Source of the DNA: Tsuneonella dongtanensis
Lineage (GTDB): Bacteria; Pseudomonadota; Alphaproteobacteria; Sphingomonadales; Sphingomonadaceae
Length of the DNA stretch: 64,000 nucleotides
Assembly: GCF_001698205.1 (NCBI RefSeq)
Contig: NZ_CP016591.1
Coordinates: forward strand, 2,542,001 to 2,606,000
Reading direction: 5' to 3'
The notes beneath the pieces are model-generated. The model was not told the DNA's origin. It did not search any database and saw only the letters and a program-made list of their open reading frames with translations. Both the position numbers and the translations under genes were made by a program. Below, in pieces: positions 53,305 to 61,541 of this stretch; positions within the stretch are counted from its first letter, which is position 1; each line of letters opens with the position of its first letter.

Positions 53305-54231
53305 TTACCCGGCGACGGCGGCAGCTACTTCGGCCGCGAAGTCGGTCTCTTCCTTCTCGATGCCTTCGCCGAGCTGGAAGCGGACGTAGTCCTTGAGCTC
53401 GATCGGCGCGCCGGCGTCCTTGGCCGCCTTCGCCACGACTTCCGAGATGGGCGTCTTGTTGTCCATCACGAAGACCTGGCTGAGCAGCGCGTTCTCCTTG
53501 GCGAACTTGCTGATCGCGCCGTCGACCATCTTGGCCTGGACTTCGGCGGGCTTGCCCGACTCGGCGGCCTTTTCCGCGGCGATCTTGCGCTCGCGCTCGA
53601 TCACTTCGGCGTCGAGGCCGTCGGCGTTGAGCGCCTGCGGGAACGCAGCGGCGATGTGCATCGCGAGCTGCTTGCCGAGCGCCTCGAGCACACCCTTGTC
53701 GGCGGTCGATTCCAGCGCGACGAGCACGCCGATCTTGCCGAGGTTGGTCGCCTGCGCGTTGTGCATGTAAGGCACGACGACGCCGTCCGAGACCGAAACG
53801 TGCTTGAGACGACGAACCTGCTGGTTCTCGCCGATCGTCGCGACGTTGTCGGTCAGCTTTTCGGCGACGGTGCCGCCGTCGGGATAGCCCGCAGCCTTGA
53901 GCGCCTCGACGTCGGCCGAACCTTCGGACAGCGCGACTTCGGTGACCTTGCGGACGAAGTCCTGGAACTTGTCGTTCTTGGCGACGAAGTCGGTTTCCGA
54001 GTTGACCTCGACCGCCACGCCCTTGGTGCCCGCGACGGCAACGCCGACGAGACCCTCGGCCGCGGTGCGGCTCGACTTCTTGGCGGCCGTGGCGAGGCCC
54101 TTGGCGCGCAGCGCGTCGACCGCGGCCTCGATGTCGCCGTTGGAGGCTTCGAGCGCCTTCTTCGCGTCCATCATGCCCGCGCCGGTCTTCTCGCGCAGGG
54201 CCTTCACGTCGGCAGCGGTGAATGCAGCCAT
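53305..54231 (-). CDS. tsf: Translation elongation factor Ts
   Basis: A 308-residue nucleotide-exchange factor for EF-Tu. The N-terminal UBA-like part [20 protein letters not shown] followed by [16 protein letters not shown], and [20 protein letters not shown] in the core, are diagnostic. It is downstream of rpsB, separated by a hairpin, and has a strong terminator. Confidence 0.97.
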   Translation of the reverse strand: MAAFTAADVKALREKTGAGMMDAKKALEASNGDIEAAVDALRAKGLATAAKKSSRTAAEGLVGVAVAGTKGVAVEVNSETDFVAKNDKFQDFVRKVTEVALSEGSADVEALKAAGYPDGGTVAEKLTDNVATIGENQQVRRLKHVSVSDGVVVPYMHNAQATNLGKIGVLVALESTADKGVLEALGKQLAMHIAAAFPQALNADGLDAEVIERERKIAAEKAAESGKPAEVQAKMVDGAISKFAKENALLSQVFVMDNKTPISEVVAKAAKDAGAPIELKDYVRFQLGEGIEKEETDFAAEVAAAVAG

Positions 54232-54258
54232 GGTATCAATCCTTCTTCAAAATCGGTG

Positions 54259-54289
54259 CGGCGCCGGGATCGTGTTCGTCCCGGCGCCG
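54259..54289 (-). terminator. Hairpin between rpsB and tsf (probable attenuator)
   Basis: CGGCGCCGGGA (54259-54269) pairs perfectly with TCCCGGCGCCG (54279-54289) around a 9-base loop. In reading order it follows the rpsB stop and precedes tsf; CACCGATTTTG comes after the stem. It could reduce tsf expression relative to rpsB, as a weak terminator does in E. coli. Confidence 0.6.
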
Positions 54290-54314
54290 GTATTCGGGAA
54301 ATGCGAAGCGGTGG

Positions 54315-55085
54315 TTACGCTTCGGTAGCGGCTTCGGCGGCAGCGGCCTCGGCGGGCGGCTCGGCCATTTCACCGATATCCGCGCCCGAATCGACAACCG
54401 CCCGGCCCTTGCCGGTCGAGGCCGCTTCAGCAACCGCATCGCAATAGAGACGCACTGCGCGCGCGGCGTCGTCGTTACCCGGGATCGGGAACGCGATGCC
54501 GGTCGGGTCGACGTTCGAATCGAGCACCGCGACGACTGGAATGCCGAGCACGCCGGCTTCCTTGATCGCGAGGTCTTCCTTGTTCGCGTCGATCACGAAC
54601 ATCACGTCGGGGATGCCGCCCATGTCGCGGATGCCGCCGAGCGAAAGCTCGAGCTTGTCCTTCTCGCGGGTGAGCTGGAGGACTTCCTTCTTGGTGAGGC
54701 CCGAAGTGTCGCCCGAAAGCTGTTCCTCAAGGCTCTTGAGGCGCTTGATCGACCCCGAGATCGTCTTCCAGTTGGTCAGCATGCCGCCAAGCCAGCGGTG
54801 GTTGACGAAGTGCTGACCCGAAGCGCGCGCGGCCTGCGCGATCGGCTCCTGCGCCTGGCGCTTGGTGCCGACGAACAGGACCTTGCCGCCCGAGCGGACG
54901 GTGTCCTGGATGAAGTCGAGCGCACGCGCGAACAGCGGCACGGTCTGCGACAGGTCGATGATGTGCACACCGTTGCGGGCGCCGAAGATGTACGGCTTCA
55001 TCCGCGGGTTCCAGCGGTGGGTCTGGTGGCCGAAGTGCGCGCCGGCCTCGATCAATTGCTGCATGGTGACGGTCGGGGCCGCCAT
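54315..55085 (-). CDS. rpsB: 30S ribosomal protein S2
   Basis: A 256-residue ribosomal protein: [59 protein letters not shown] and [20 protein letters not shown] are family blocks. It ends with an Ala/Glu-rich tail. ATG at 55085 has a GGAAAGG box 8 bases away; the open frame continues upstream without homology. Confidence 0.97.
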   Translation of the reverse strand: MAAPTVTMQQLIEAGAHFGHQTHRWNPRMKPYIFGARNGVHIIDLSQTVPLFARALDFIQDTVRSGGKVLFVGTKRQAQEPIAQAARASGQHFVNHRWLGGMLTNWKTISGSIKRLKSLEEQLSGDTSGLTKKEVLQLTREKDKLELSLGGIRDMGGIPDVMFVIDANKEDLAIKEAGVLGIPVVAVLDSNVDPTGIAFPIPGNDDAARAVRLYCDAVAEAASTGKGRAVVDSGADIGEMAEPPAEAAAAEAATEA

Positions 55086-55427
55086 AGGTAATTCCTTTCC
55101 GGTTGAGCCTCTGGAGAGCTGGAACCGTCGCGGAGATCCCGCGGCAGGCACCGGTATGTGGCGCTCTCCATGTGGATTTGCGCGCATCCGAACCCTTGCC
55201 TAGCCGGCGGGATTCGAAGGCGAACGGCGCGGCCCTTAGCGGGACGCGGCGGTAAAATCCAGCCTCATTTCGTCGCTGGAAAAGCGAGTCCTGCCGCGAA
55301 TTGGCTTGACAGAGCGGAACAAAAAGAGAACATTGCCCGAGTCGCGGGAACGTCTCGCGTCTAGGTGTTTTCCACCAGTCGTCCACAGGGTGTCAACATA
55401 CCTGTGCCGCCATGAAGGTACCGTTCG
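55086..55427. other. Divergent spacer between rpsB and a small plus-strand gene
   Basis: 342 bases without a convincing gene. The rpsB promoter must lie here: a TTGACA exists on the minus strand (complement of 55391-55396), but no good -10 follows at the right distance. A plus-strand TTGACA (55306-55311) is listed separately. The part nearest rpsB is GC-rich leader. Confidence 0.5.
55306..55334 (+). promoter_or_regulatory. Candidate sigma70 promoter facing the small gene at 55428
   Basis: A perfect -35 TTGACA (55306-55311) is followed after 17 bases by AACATT (55329-55334), which matches TATAAT at only 3 of 6 positions. It would give a leader of about 85 bases before the ATG at 55428. Confidence 0.3.
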
Positions 55428-55712
55428 ATGACCGCTTTCCTGCTCGTCGCCCTTTTCGCCATCGTCGCTGTCGCCAGCGCGCTCACCCTCGCCGACGCAT
55501 TCCTGCGCGGGCGGAGCGCGCTCCAGCAGCTGCGCGGCGACGTGGGGCGGGCCGCGAACACGCGGCGCGATGGTGTCGCTTTCGTGTGTACTTCCGTCGA
55601 ACCGCGGATGTCCGCGCTGCGTGGCGCCAACTGCGCTTCGCCTAAGGCAGTTCGTTCGGCGCCGCGTCGACCGGTGCCGACTGGACCGCAGCCGTTGCGC
55701 GCTGCCGCCTAA
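55428..55712 (+). CDS. Small hypothetical membrane protein (94 aa)
   Basis: An N-terminal membrane helix (TAFLLVALFAIVAVASALTL) is followed by a basic, Ala/Arg-rich part with two Cys (FVCTSVEP, GANCASP). ATG at 55428 is preceded by GAAGG. Its 3' end overlaps the convergent pssA by 71 bases, and the C-terminal third has the composition of antisense GC-rich sequence, so the true protein may be ordinary only in its first half. No family recognised. Confidence 0.5.
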   Translation: MTAFLLVALFAIVAVASALTLADAFLRGRSALQQLRGDVGRAANTRRDGVAFVCTSVEPRMSALRGANCASPKAVRSAPRRPVPTGPQPLRAAA

Positions 55713-56493
55713 TTCGGGCGTACCGCATAATCGACCACGGCATCGTCGCCAGGTAGACCGCACAGACTGCAACAAGCGTCCACCAAGGCTCCAGCAACAG
55801 CGCTGCGAAGACCATTCCCACGACAGCAATGACAGGCAGCCGGATGTCCCGTCGCGGCCGCATCCGGCCCCAGCTCAGTGTGGCCAGGTTCGAAATCATC
55901 AGGAACGCGACGAGCCCGGTCCAAGGCGCGACAAGCAAGGGATCGCGGAACACCTCGTTGCCGGTCGCCATCCACAGGTAGAGCGGGAGGAAAGCCAGCC
56001 CGGCCCCGACCGGTGCCGGAACGCCCGTCAGGAAGCCCGCGGACTTGTGAGGCTGTTCGCTCACATCGATCTGGGCGTTGAATCGCGCAAGCCGAAGAGC
56101 TCCGGAAATGGCGAAGGCGAGCGCGGCGAACCAGCCGAACCGCGACAGGTCGTTCAGCGACCACAGGAACAGGATGAGTGCGGGTGCCGTCCCGAAGCTC
56201 AGCGAATCCGCGAGGCTGTCGAGCTCCGCGCCGAACCGCGACTGCGCCTTGAGCAGCCGCGCCATGCGTCCGTCGATCCCGTCGAGCACTCCCGCGAGGA
56301 TGACCGCGATGACCGCCTCGGCCCAGCGATCCGACATTGCGAAACGGATACCCGTCAGGCCCGAACACATTGCCGCTGCGGTGATCGCATTCGGCACCAC
56401 CGCGCGCATCGCCAGTCCCCGCGCTCCACCGCGCGGGCGAAGGGGAATTTCGTCCTCGGCCGCTCTGGGGCCGATACGCGGCTGCTCGGTCAT
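55642..56493 (-). CDS. pssA: CDP-diacylglycerol--serine O-phosphatidyltransferase
   Basis: A 283-residue membrane enzyme that makes phosphatidylserine. The CDP-alcohol motif is LDGIDGRMARLLKAQSRFGA followed by ELDSLADSLSFG, complete in D-x2-D-G-x2-A-R-x8-9-G-x3-D-x3-D. NAITAAAMCSGLTGIRFAM precedes it. Its ATG overlaps the psd stop by one base, so PS synthesis and decarboxylation are co-expressed. Confidence 0.95.
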   Translation of the reverse strand: MTEQPRIGPRAAEDEIPLRPRGGARGLAMRAVVPNAITAAAMCSGLTGIRFAMSDRWAEAVIAVILAGVLDGIDGRMARLLKAQSRFGAELDSLADSLSFGTAPALILFLWSLNDLSRFGWFAALAFAISGALRLARFNAQIDVSEQPHKSAGFLTGVPAPVGAGLAFLPLYLWMATGNEVFRDPLLVAPWTGLVAFLMISNLATLSWGRMRPRRDIRLPVIAVVGMVFAALLLEPWWTLVAVCAVYLATMPWSIMRYARIRRQRATAAVQSAPVDAAPNELP

Positions 56494-57242
56494 TACTGGC
56501 TGACGCCCTCGATCAGTTTCTGGGTTCCGGTTTCCGCCAGCACGGTCTCTCCGGCAACGACCGTCTGTCCGAGCACGACCTTGGCGTCGGTTCCTGCCGG
56601 CAGGTATACATCGACCCGGCTGCCGAAGCGGATCAGGCCGACCCGCTGTCCGCCGGCGACGAGGTCGCCCGGCTTGACGAAGGGCACGATCCGCCGCGCG
56701 ATCAGGCCGGCAATCTGGGTAAATCCGACCATGAGCCCGTCGGGACGCTCGACCAGCACATGCTGTCTTTCGTTCTCGTCACTCGCCTTGTCGAGATCGG
56801 CATTCATGAACTTGCCGGGAATGTAGACCACGCGCCGAACCGTGCCGCCGATGGGCGCACGGTTGATGTGCACGTCGAACACCGACATGAAGATCGAAAT
56901 CCGCGTCACCGGTCCCGCAGTGAGGCCCGCACTTCCGCTGCCGTCGTCGACGATCAGTTCCTTCGGCGGTTCGACCTGCGCGATCAGCGACACGAGCCCG
57001 TCCGCGGGCGAAACGATCAGGTTGTCACCCTGCGGCACAACGCGTTCGGGATCGCGGAAAAAGGCGAGAACACCCAGCGTGAGGAATGCGAGCGGCCAAG
57101 CCAGCGTTTCCCATGCGAGCAGTGCGGTGACGAAACTTGCCGCGGCGGTGATGAGAGCGAACTTGCGCCCTTCGGGATGGACCGCCGGCCAGTGCCAATG
57201 CGCGTCCCCCCGGCCTCTGTTATCGAGAATTTCTCCGGCCAT
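56493..57242 (-). CDS. psd: Phosphatidylserine decarboxylase
   Basis: A 249-residue pyruvoyl enzyme that converts phosphatidylserine to phosphatidylethanolamine. [39 protein letters not shown] and the self-cleavage site [12 protein letters not shown] (Ser in FGS becomes the pyruvoyl group) are visible; two hydrophobic segments near residues 28-62 anchor it. It is the short proteobacterial type. Confidence 0.95.
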   Translation of the reverse strand: MAGEILDNRGRGDAHWHWPAVHPEGRKFALITAAASFVTALLAWETLAWPLAFLTLGVLAFFRDPERVVPQGDNLIVSPADGLVSLIAQVEPPKELIVDDGSGSAGLTAGPVTRISIFMSVFDVHINRAPIGGTVRRVVYIPGKFMNADLDKASDENERQHVLVERPDGLMVGFTQIAGLIARRIVPFVKPGDLVAGGQRVGLIRFGSRVDVYLPAGTDAKVVLGQTVVAGETVLAETGTQKLIEGVSQ

Positions 57243-57289
57243 GTCCCGCGACTTAGGTCCTGTATCCGCTCGTCACAAGCGAAACCGCC

Positions 57290-58411
57290 CTACGCCGCCT
57301 TGCGCACGAAAACCGTTCCGGCCGAATAGCCTGCCCCGAACGAGCAGATGAGCCCGACATCGCCGCTCTCGAGATCGTCCGAATGCTTGTGGAATGCGAT
57401 GATCGATCCGGCGCTTGAGGTGTTCGCATAGGTGTCGAGCACGGTGGGGCTTTCGTCCGCGCTTGCTTCGTGTCCCAGCACGCGCTGGGCAATCAGGCGA
57501 TTCATGCCGGCGTTCGCCTGGTGGAGCCACAATCGGCGCAGCGAGGCTGGATCGATGCCAAGACGGTCCGCCTCTTCGCAAATCATCGTGGCGACCATCG
57601 GGACGACTTCCTTGAAAACCTTGCGTCCTTCCTGGACGAACAGCTTGTCCGCTGTGTCGCGCGTTTCGGGCGCGGTCCGGTTGAGGAAGCCGAAGTTGTT
57701 GCGGATGTTGTTCGAGAAGACGGTCTTGAGCTTGGTCCCCAGGATGTCCCAGTGCTCTGCCGGCGCGAGTTCGACATCCTCGACCAAGACAGCGGTCGCA
57801 ACGTCTCCGAAGATGAAGTGACTGTCGCGATCGCGCCAGTTGAGGTGGCCGCTTGTGATCTCGGGGCTGACGACGAGCACGCTCTTCGCATTGCCCGCGC
57901 GAATGTAGTCGGCCGCGGTCTGGATCCCGAAGGTCGCCGAGGAGCACGCGACATTCATGTCGAACCCGAAGCCTTCGATGCCAAGCTCGTGCTGGATTTC
58001 GATCGCCATCGCCGGATAGGCGCGCTGCATGTTCGATGCGGCACACAGCACCGCATCGACGTCGGCCGGGTCACGCCCGGCACGCTCGAGCGCCTGGCGC
58101 GCTGCAGCCACCCCGATCTCGGCCATGATCGACAGCTCGTCGTTCCCGCGTTCGGGCAGTCGTGGGCACATCGTGTCCGGATCGAGCACGCTCGCCTTGT
58201 CGACCACGTGGCGGGCCTGGATTCCGCTCGCCTTTTCGATGAACTCGACTGAACTCGGCTCAAGCGCGGCCATCTCGCCCGCTTCTATGGCAGCCGCGTT
58301 CGCCGCATTGTGGCGCTCGACGAATGCGTTGAAACTCGCGACCAGCTCGGCGTTCGTGATGCTGTCCGCGGGCGTGAAGAGGCCGGTGGCCGAGATGACG
58401 GGGTGATGCAT
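57290..58411 (-). CDS. 3-oxoacyl-ACP synthase III-like condensing enzyme
   Basis: A 373-residue thiolase-fold enzyme with the KAS III triad: Cys in NVACSSATFGIQ, His in LWLHQANAGMNRL and Asn in ANTSSAGSIIAF. It is longer than the ~320-residue FabH, with an insertion between the first strand and the core (FVERHNAANAAAIEAGEMAA). This long subgroup is distinct from the housekeeping FabH and may start chains from an unusual primer; the substrate is unknown. It lies 48 bases upstream of psd on the same strand, so it may share a transcript with the phospholipid genes. Confidence 0.87.
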   Translation of the reverse strand: MHHPVISATGLFTPADSITNAELVASFNAFVERHNAANAAAIEAGEMAALEPSSVEFIEKASGIQARHVVDKASVLDPDTMCPRLPERGNDELSIMAEIGVAAARQALERAGRDPADVDAVLCAASNMQRAYPAMAIEIQHELGIEGFGFDMNVACSSATFGIQTAADYIRAGNAKSVLVVSPEITSGHLNWRDRDSHFIFGDVATAVLVEDVELAPAEHWDILGTKLKTVFSNNIRNNFGFLNRTAPETRDTADKLFVQEGRKVFKEVVPMVATMICEEADRLGIDPASLRRLWLHQANAGMNRLIAQRVLGHEASADESPTVLDTYANTSSAGSIIAFHKHSDDLESGDVGLICSFGAGYSAGTVFVRKAA

Positions 58412-58452
58412 CGCGGCGGATTACGCCCGCGCAGCAACCTCGGCAAGAGACG

Positions 58453-58471
58453 CCGGAAATCCTCTTTCCGG
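58453..58471 (-). terminator. Hairpins downstream of the CHAT gene
   Basis: CCGGAAA (58453-58459) pairs with TTTCCGG (58465-58471) around TCCTC. A second small stem, GGCC (58489-58492) with GGCC (58497-58500), touches the CHAT stop codon. There is no T-run. Together they probably end the beta-helix/CHAT transcript before the KAS III gene. Confidence 0.5.
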
Positions 58472-58499
58472 ACGCTTCGACGGTCGAAGGCCTTTCGGC

Positions 58500-61400
58500 C
58501 TACTTGCCCGTCACGATCGGCTTCGCCCCATCGCCCACGATCACGAAGGCCGCCCAGTAGAACGGGTGGGATGTATCCACGTCGTCCATGAGGCTTTCTT
58601 GCGCCGTCGCCAGAGCCTTGGCGAGCGGCACCTCGCTACCGGCATCGAGCAGTCCGCTGACGAGCCGCTTGGTCGCATCGAAATCGTCGGGCACCGGCCA
58701 GTGGCTCGCAAGCACCGTGCGGGCACCCGCGCCGACGAAGGCACGGACGAGACCGTCGAGCGCGTAGTTGCCGCCGGTCGTCACGCCCGCATCGCGCGAG
58801 GCGCTGACGGTCGCCATACCGGCCGTATCGCAGGCCGACAGGATCACGAGGTCCGCGTCGAGCTTCAGGTCGAAGATCTCGCGGAAGCTGAGGAGGCCGT
58901 CCGAGCCGCTGTCGCCGAATGAGGTGACGAGCGCCGGTCGTGCCGGGCAGCCGCGCCGCGGTGCCGAAACGAGTCCGTGGGTCGCGAAGTGCACGATCTT
59001 GTACTGGTCGAGCGTCTGATCGGACAGCAACGCGCTGTCGGTGAATTGCTCACCGACCCGGACTTCGCTCGCACCGCCTTGCAGACGGCTTTGCGCGAAG
59101 AACAGTTCGTCGGGAGCGATCGGACGATCCCACACCGCCAGCGGCCAATCGCATTCGGTCGCCACGGCGCCGATCGGCCTCGCCTGGACGGGCGCATTGT
59201 TGCCGAGACCAAGGTAATTGCGTGGTGCGTTCGATGGCTGCAGTGCACGGATGTCGAGGAAGCCCCGCGGACTCACCGCGATCGAAACCTTGCGGCCACG
59301 TCCGAGCCAGTCGACCCCTGTGAAGTCGAACTCGTCGGCCTTGGGCTTCTTCATGCGCTCCTGGTAAGCCGTCACCCCGCGGTCCTCGGTGACGAGGATG
59401 TACGGCGGCAACTGCAGCATCGGGCCGTCCGGCTCGAAAATCAGGTGATCGAGCCCCTTTATCTCACTGTCGATCGGTTCGAACAGCTTGAGATAGAGCT
59501 TGCGTGCCGCGACGAGGTCGAACGGGAAGTTGATCGTCTGCCCGCCTTGCACGGTCACCACGCTGTCGCGGATGACCTGCACTTCCTTCTCGAGGTCACG
59601 CACCTTGCCCGGCACCGGGATTACCCTGGCCCCGCTGGCCGTTGTGAAAAGCCCGTAAAGGTCGTCACCTACGACAATGAGCTTGTAGTAGCCCTCGCCT
59701 GCCCTGAGTTCTTTCTGAAGGTCGGCGATCTCGAGCGCTTCGGGCGCCAAGGCCTTGTACCGCGGGAAAGCCGACAGCTGGGAGGTCAGCGCCGCCTGCT
59801 CCTGCTTCATCGTTGCAAGGCTGGATTCCGCAATGCGCAGGTTCTCGATGTCTTGCGGCGTCGGCTCGTCGATGCCCTGCATCCGGCCGATCTCGACTTC
59901 CTGCCGGGCGATCTCGCGGCTCCTGCGTATAGCAAGCCGGAAAAGCGAGGCGGCTTCGTCGTTACCGTCAGACAACTGGCGAGCGAGGATCGCCTGAGTC
60001 TGTGCCACGCCCGGGCGCTCGAGGACCTGCGATGCGCTGAACATGGCAGCCGCCGCATCGCTGTCGCCGGCTTTGGCGAGGAGCGAGAAATAGGGGCTGA
60101 GCAGCGACCGCAGGGTCGGGCCGACGTCGGGAATGCTGGGAGCTTCCTCTACTACGTCCTCGTATATGGAACGGGCGCCGGCCACATCGCCGCCCCGCCC
60201 CAGGAACGCTGCCTTGCGCGCGCGGGCGGCAAGTAGTGCGGGGGAATTGGGATAGGATGCGCCGATGGCCGCAATCGCACTGTCGAAAGCACCCACGGCC
60301 TCGTCGCGCCGCCCTTCCGCCTCGGCGATAAGGGCAAGTTCCATCTGGATTTCGGACCGGAGGAAGCCGGTAGAGACAACGCGGCCGTCGCGTACGCTGT
60401 CGATCTTCTTCGCCGCGTCGTTCAGCAGCACTGTCGCTTCGGCGAGATCACCCACCTGGCGGTGCGCGATGCCGGCGAGCATGAGCGATTGGCCATCGAG
60501 GACTTCCGCCCTCTCCACCGGGGTCAAACCGGGATCGAGCCCGCCGAGGCGCTGAAGGCCGACGTTTTCCCGGTTGATCTGATCGGACAGCGAAGAACTG
60601 ATCAGCCCCTGCCGCAGTGAACTTTCCTCAGGCGTTTCGAGAACCGTGGCGACCGGCTCATTAAGCACCTCGAGCGCGTCGCGCGAACGTCCCTGGTTGA
60701 GAAGGTCGATCGCGCGGTAGTTGCGCAACAGGCGTTGAGTCACGCCGTCGCCGCGCGCGACCTGCCCGGTGGCCTCCTCGAACACCCTCCGGGCACCGTC
60801 GAAATTGCCGAGGTTGGAAAGCTGCAAGCCCTGGTTGGCAAGCGCCTCGGCCAGCCGGGCCGGATTGTCGCGATTACGGTTGGCGGCGGCATCGAAGAAT
60901 TCGGCCGACTCGGCGAACCGGCCCCCGTTGTTGCGGGTGTACCCTTCCTCGACGGCGTCGTCGGCTTCGAGCAGGCCTGCCTGGACCCGTGCGAAGGCCG
61001 CCGGATCGCTTACTTCGGTCGAGGCCACGCGGATTTCGCCCGGTTGCGGCGCGTCGTTGACCACCGACGCCAGCGCAAGGCGGAGCGCCGGATCGTAACC
61101 GGCGAGCCCTTCGACGAGATACGAGGTCCCGCCACGTTCCACCACGTAACGACGGTAGTCGACATTGGCCTTGCCGTCGCGGCATGTGACCGTCTCGACA
61201 GTGCCGACGCCGCTAAGGTCCGTGCGGCCCACTTCACCGCAAGCCAGGTCCGGCACGCCGGGTCCGCGCGGCTCCGCGACGAGCGCGATCGAGCGCCGCA
61301 CCGCGATGACGTTGCCGACCGCACCCGCGGCATCGCGGCAGCTCAAGCGGTATGCCCGGTCGAACATGCCCTTCACGCGCGGATCGCTTGGGGCGTTCTG

Positions 61401-61541
61401 CGCCGTGCATGCTACGCCCGAAGTGCCCACGCGGAAGGAATTGCGGACCGAGAACGGCGTCGAGGTCTGAGCGAGCGACGGCGTCGCAAGCGCCACCGCA
61501 ACGGTGCCGAGTGCGACACCTGCGAGGATCCGGCCGATCAT
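58500..61541 (-). CDS. Secreted TPR-CHAT protein (caspase-like)
   Basis: 1013 residues. A signal peptide (ILAGVALGTVAVALATPSLA) is followed by a domain with several Cys (about 40-125), TPR-like helical repeats (about 180-530; e.g. NPARLAEALANQGLQLSNLG), a coiled coil (about 555-620) and a C-terminal CHAT domain (about 690-1005). The catalytic dyad is intact: His855 in IVHFATHGL and Cys904 in VILSACDTA. CHAT proteases are related to caspases and separase; most known bacterial ones act in the cytoplasm, whereas this one is exported. Its ATG overlaps the stop of the beta-helix gene, so the two proteins are made together. Confidence 0.9.
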   Translation of the reverse strand: MIGRILAGVALGTVAVALATPSLAQTSTPFSVRNSFRVGTSGVACTAQNAPSDPRVKGMFDRAYRLSCRDAAGAVGNVIAVRRSIALVAEPRGPGVPDLACGEVGRTDLSGVGTVETVTCRDGKANVDYRRYVVERGGTSYLVEGLAGYDPALRLALASVVNDAPQPGEIRVASTEVSDPAAFARVQAGLLEADDAVEEGYTRNNGGRFAESAEFFDAAANRNRDNPARLAEALANQGLQLSNLGNFDGARRVFEEATGQVARGDGVTQRLLRNYRAIDLLNQGRSRDALEVLNEPVATVLETPEESSLRQGLISSSLSDQINRENVGLQRLGGLDPGLTPVERAEVLDGQSLMLAGIAHRQVGDLAEATVLLNDAAKKIDSVRDGRVVSTGFLRSEIQMELALIAEAEGRRDEAVGAFDSAIAAIGASYPNSPALLAARARKAAFLGRGGDVAGARSIYEDVVEEAPSIPDVGPTLRSLLSPYFSLLAKAGDSDAAAAMFSASQVLERPGVAQTQAILARQLSDGNDEAASLFRLAIRRSREIARQEVEIGRMQGIDEPTPQDIENLRIAESSLATMKQEQAALTSQLSAFPRYKALAPEALEIADLQKELRAGEGYYKLIVVGDDLYGLFTTASGARVIPVPGKVRDLEKEVQVIRDSVVTVQGGQTINFPFDLVAARKLYLKLFEPIDSEIKGLDHLIFEPDGPMLQLPPYILVTEDRGVTAYQERMKKPKADEFDFTGVDWLGRGRKVSIAVSPRGFLDIRALQPSNAPRNYLGLGNNAPVQARPIGAVATECDWPLAVWDRPIAPDELFFAQSRLQGGASEVRVGEQFTDSALLSDQTLDQYKIVHFATHGLVSAPRRGCPARPALVTSFGDSGSDGLLSFREIFDLKLDADLVILSACDTAGMATVSASRDAGVTTGGNYALDGLVRAFVGAGARTVLASHWPVPDDFDATKRLVSGLLDAGSEVPLAKALATAQESLMDDVDTSHPFYWAAFVIVGDGAKPIVTGK

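Noticed and set aside
55391-55396. TTGACA on the minus strand as the rpsB promoter
   Set aside because: No acceptable -10 hexamer lies 16-18 bases downstream, so the position was not called.
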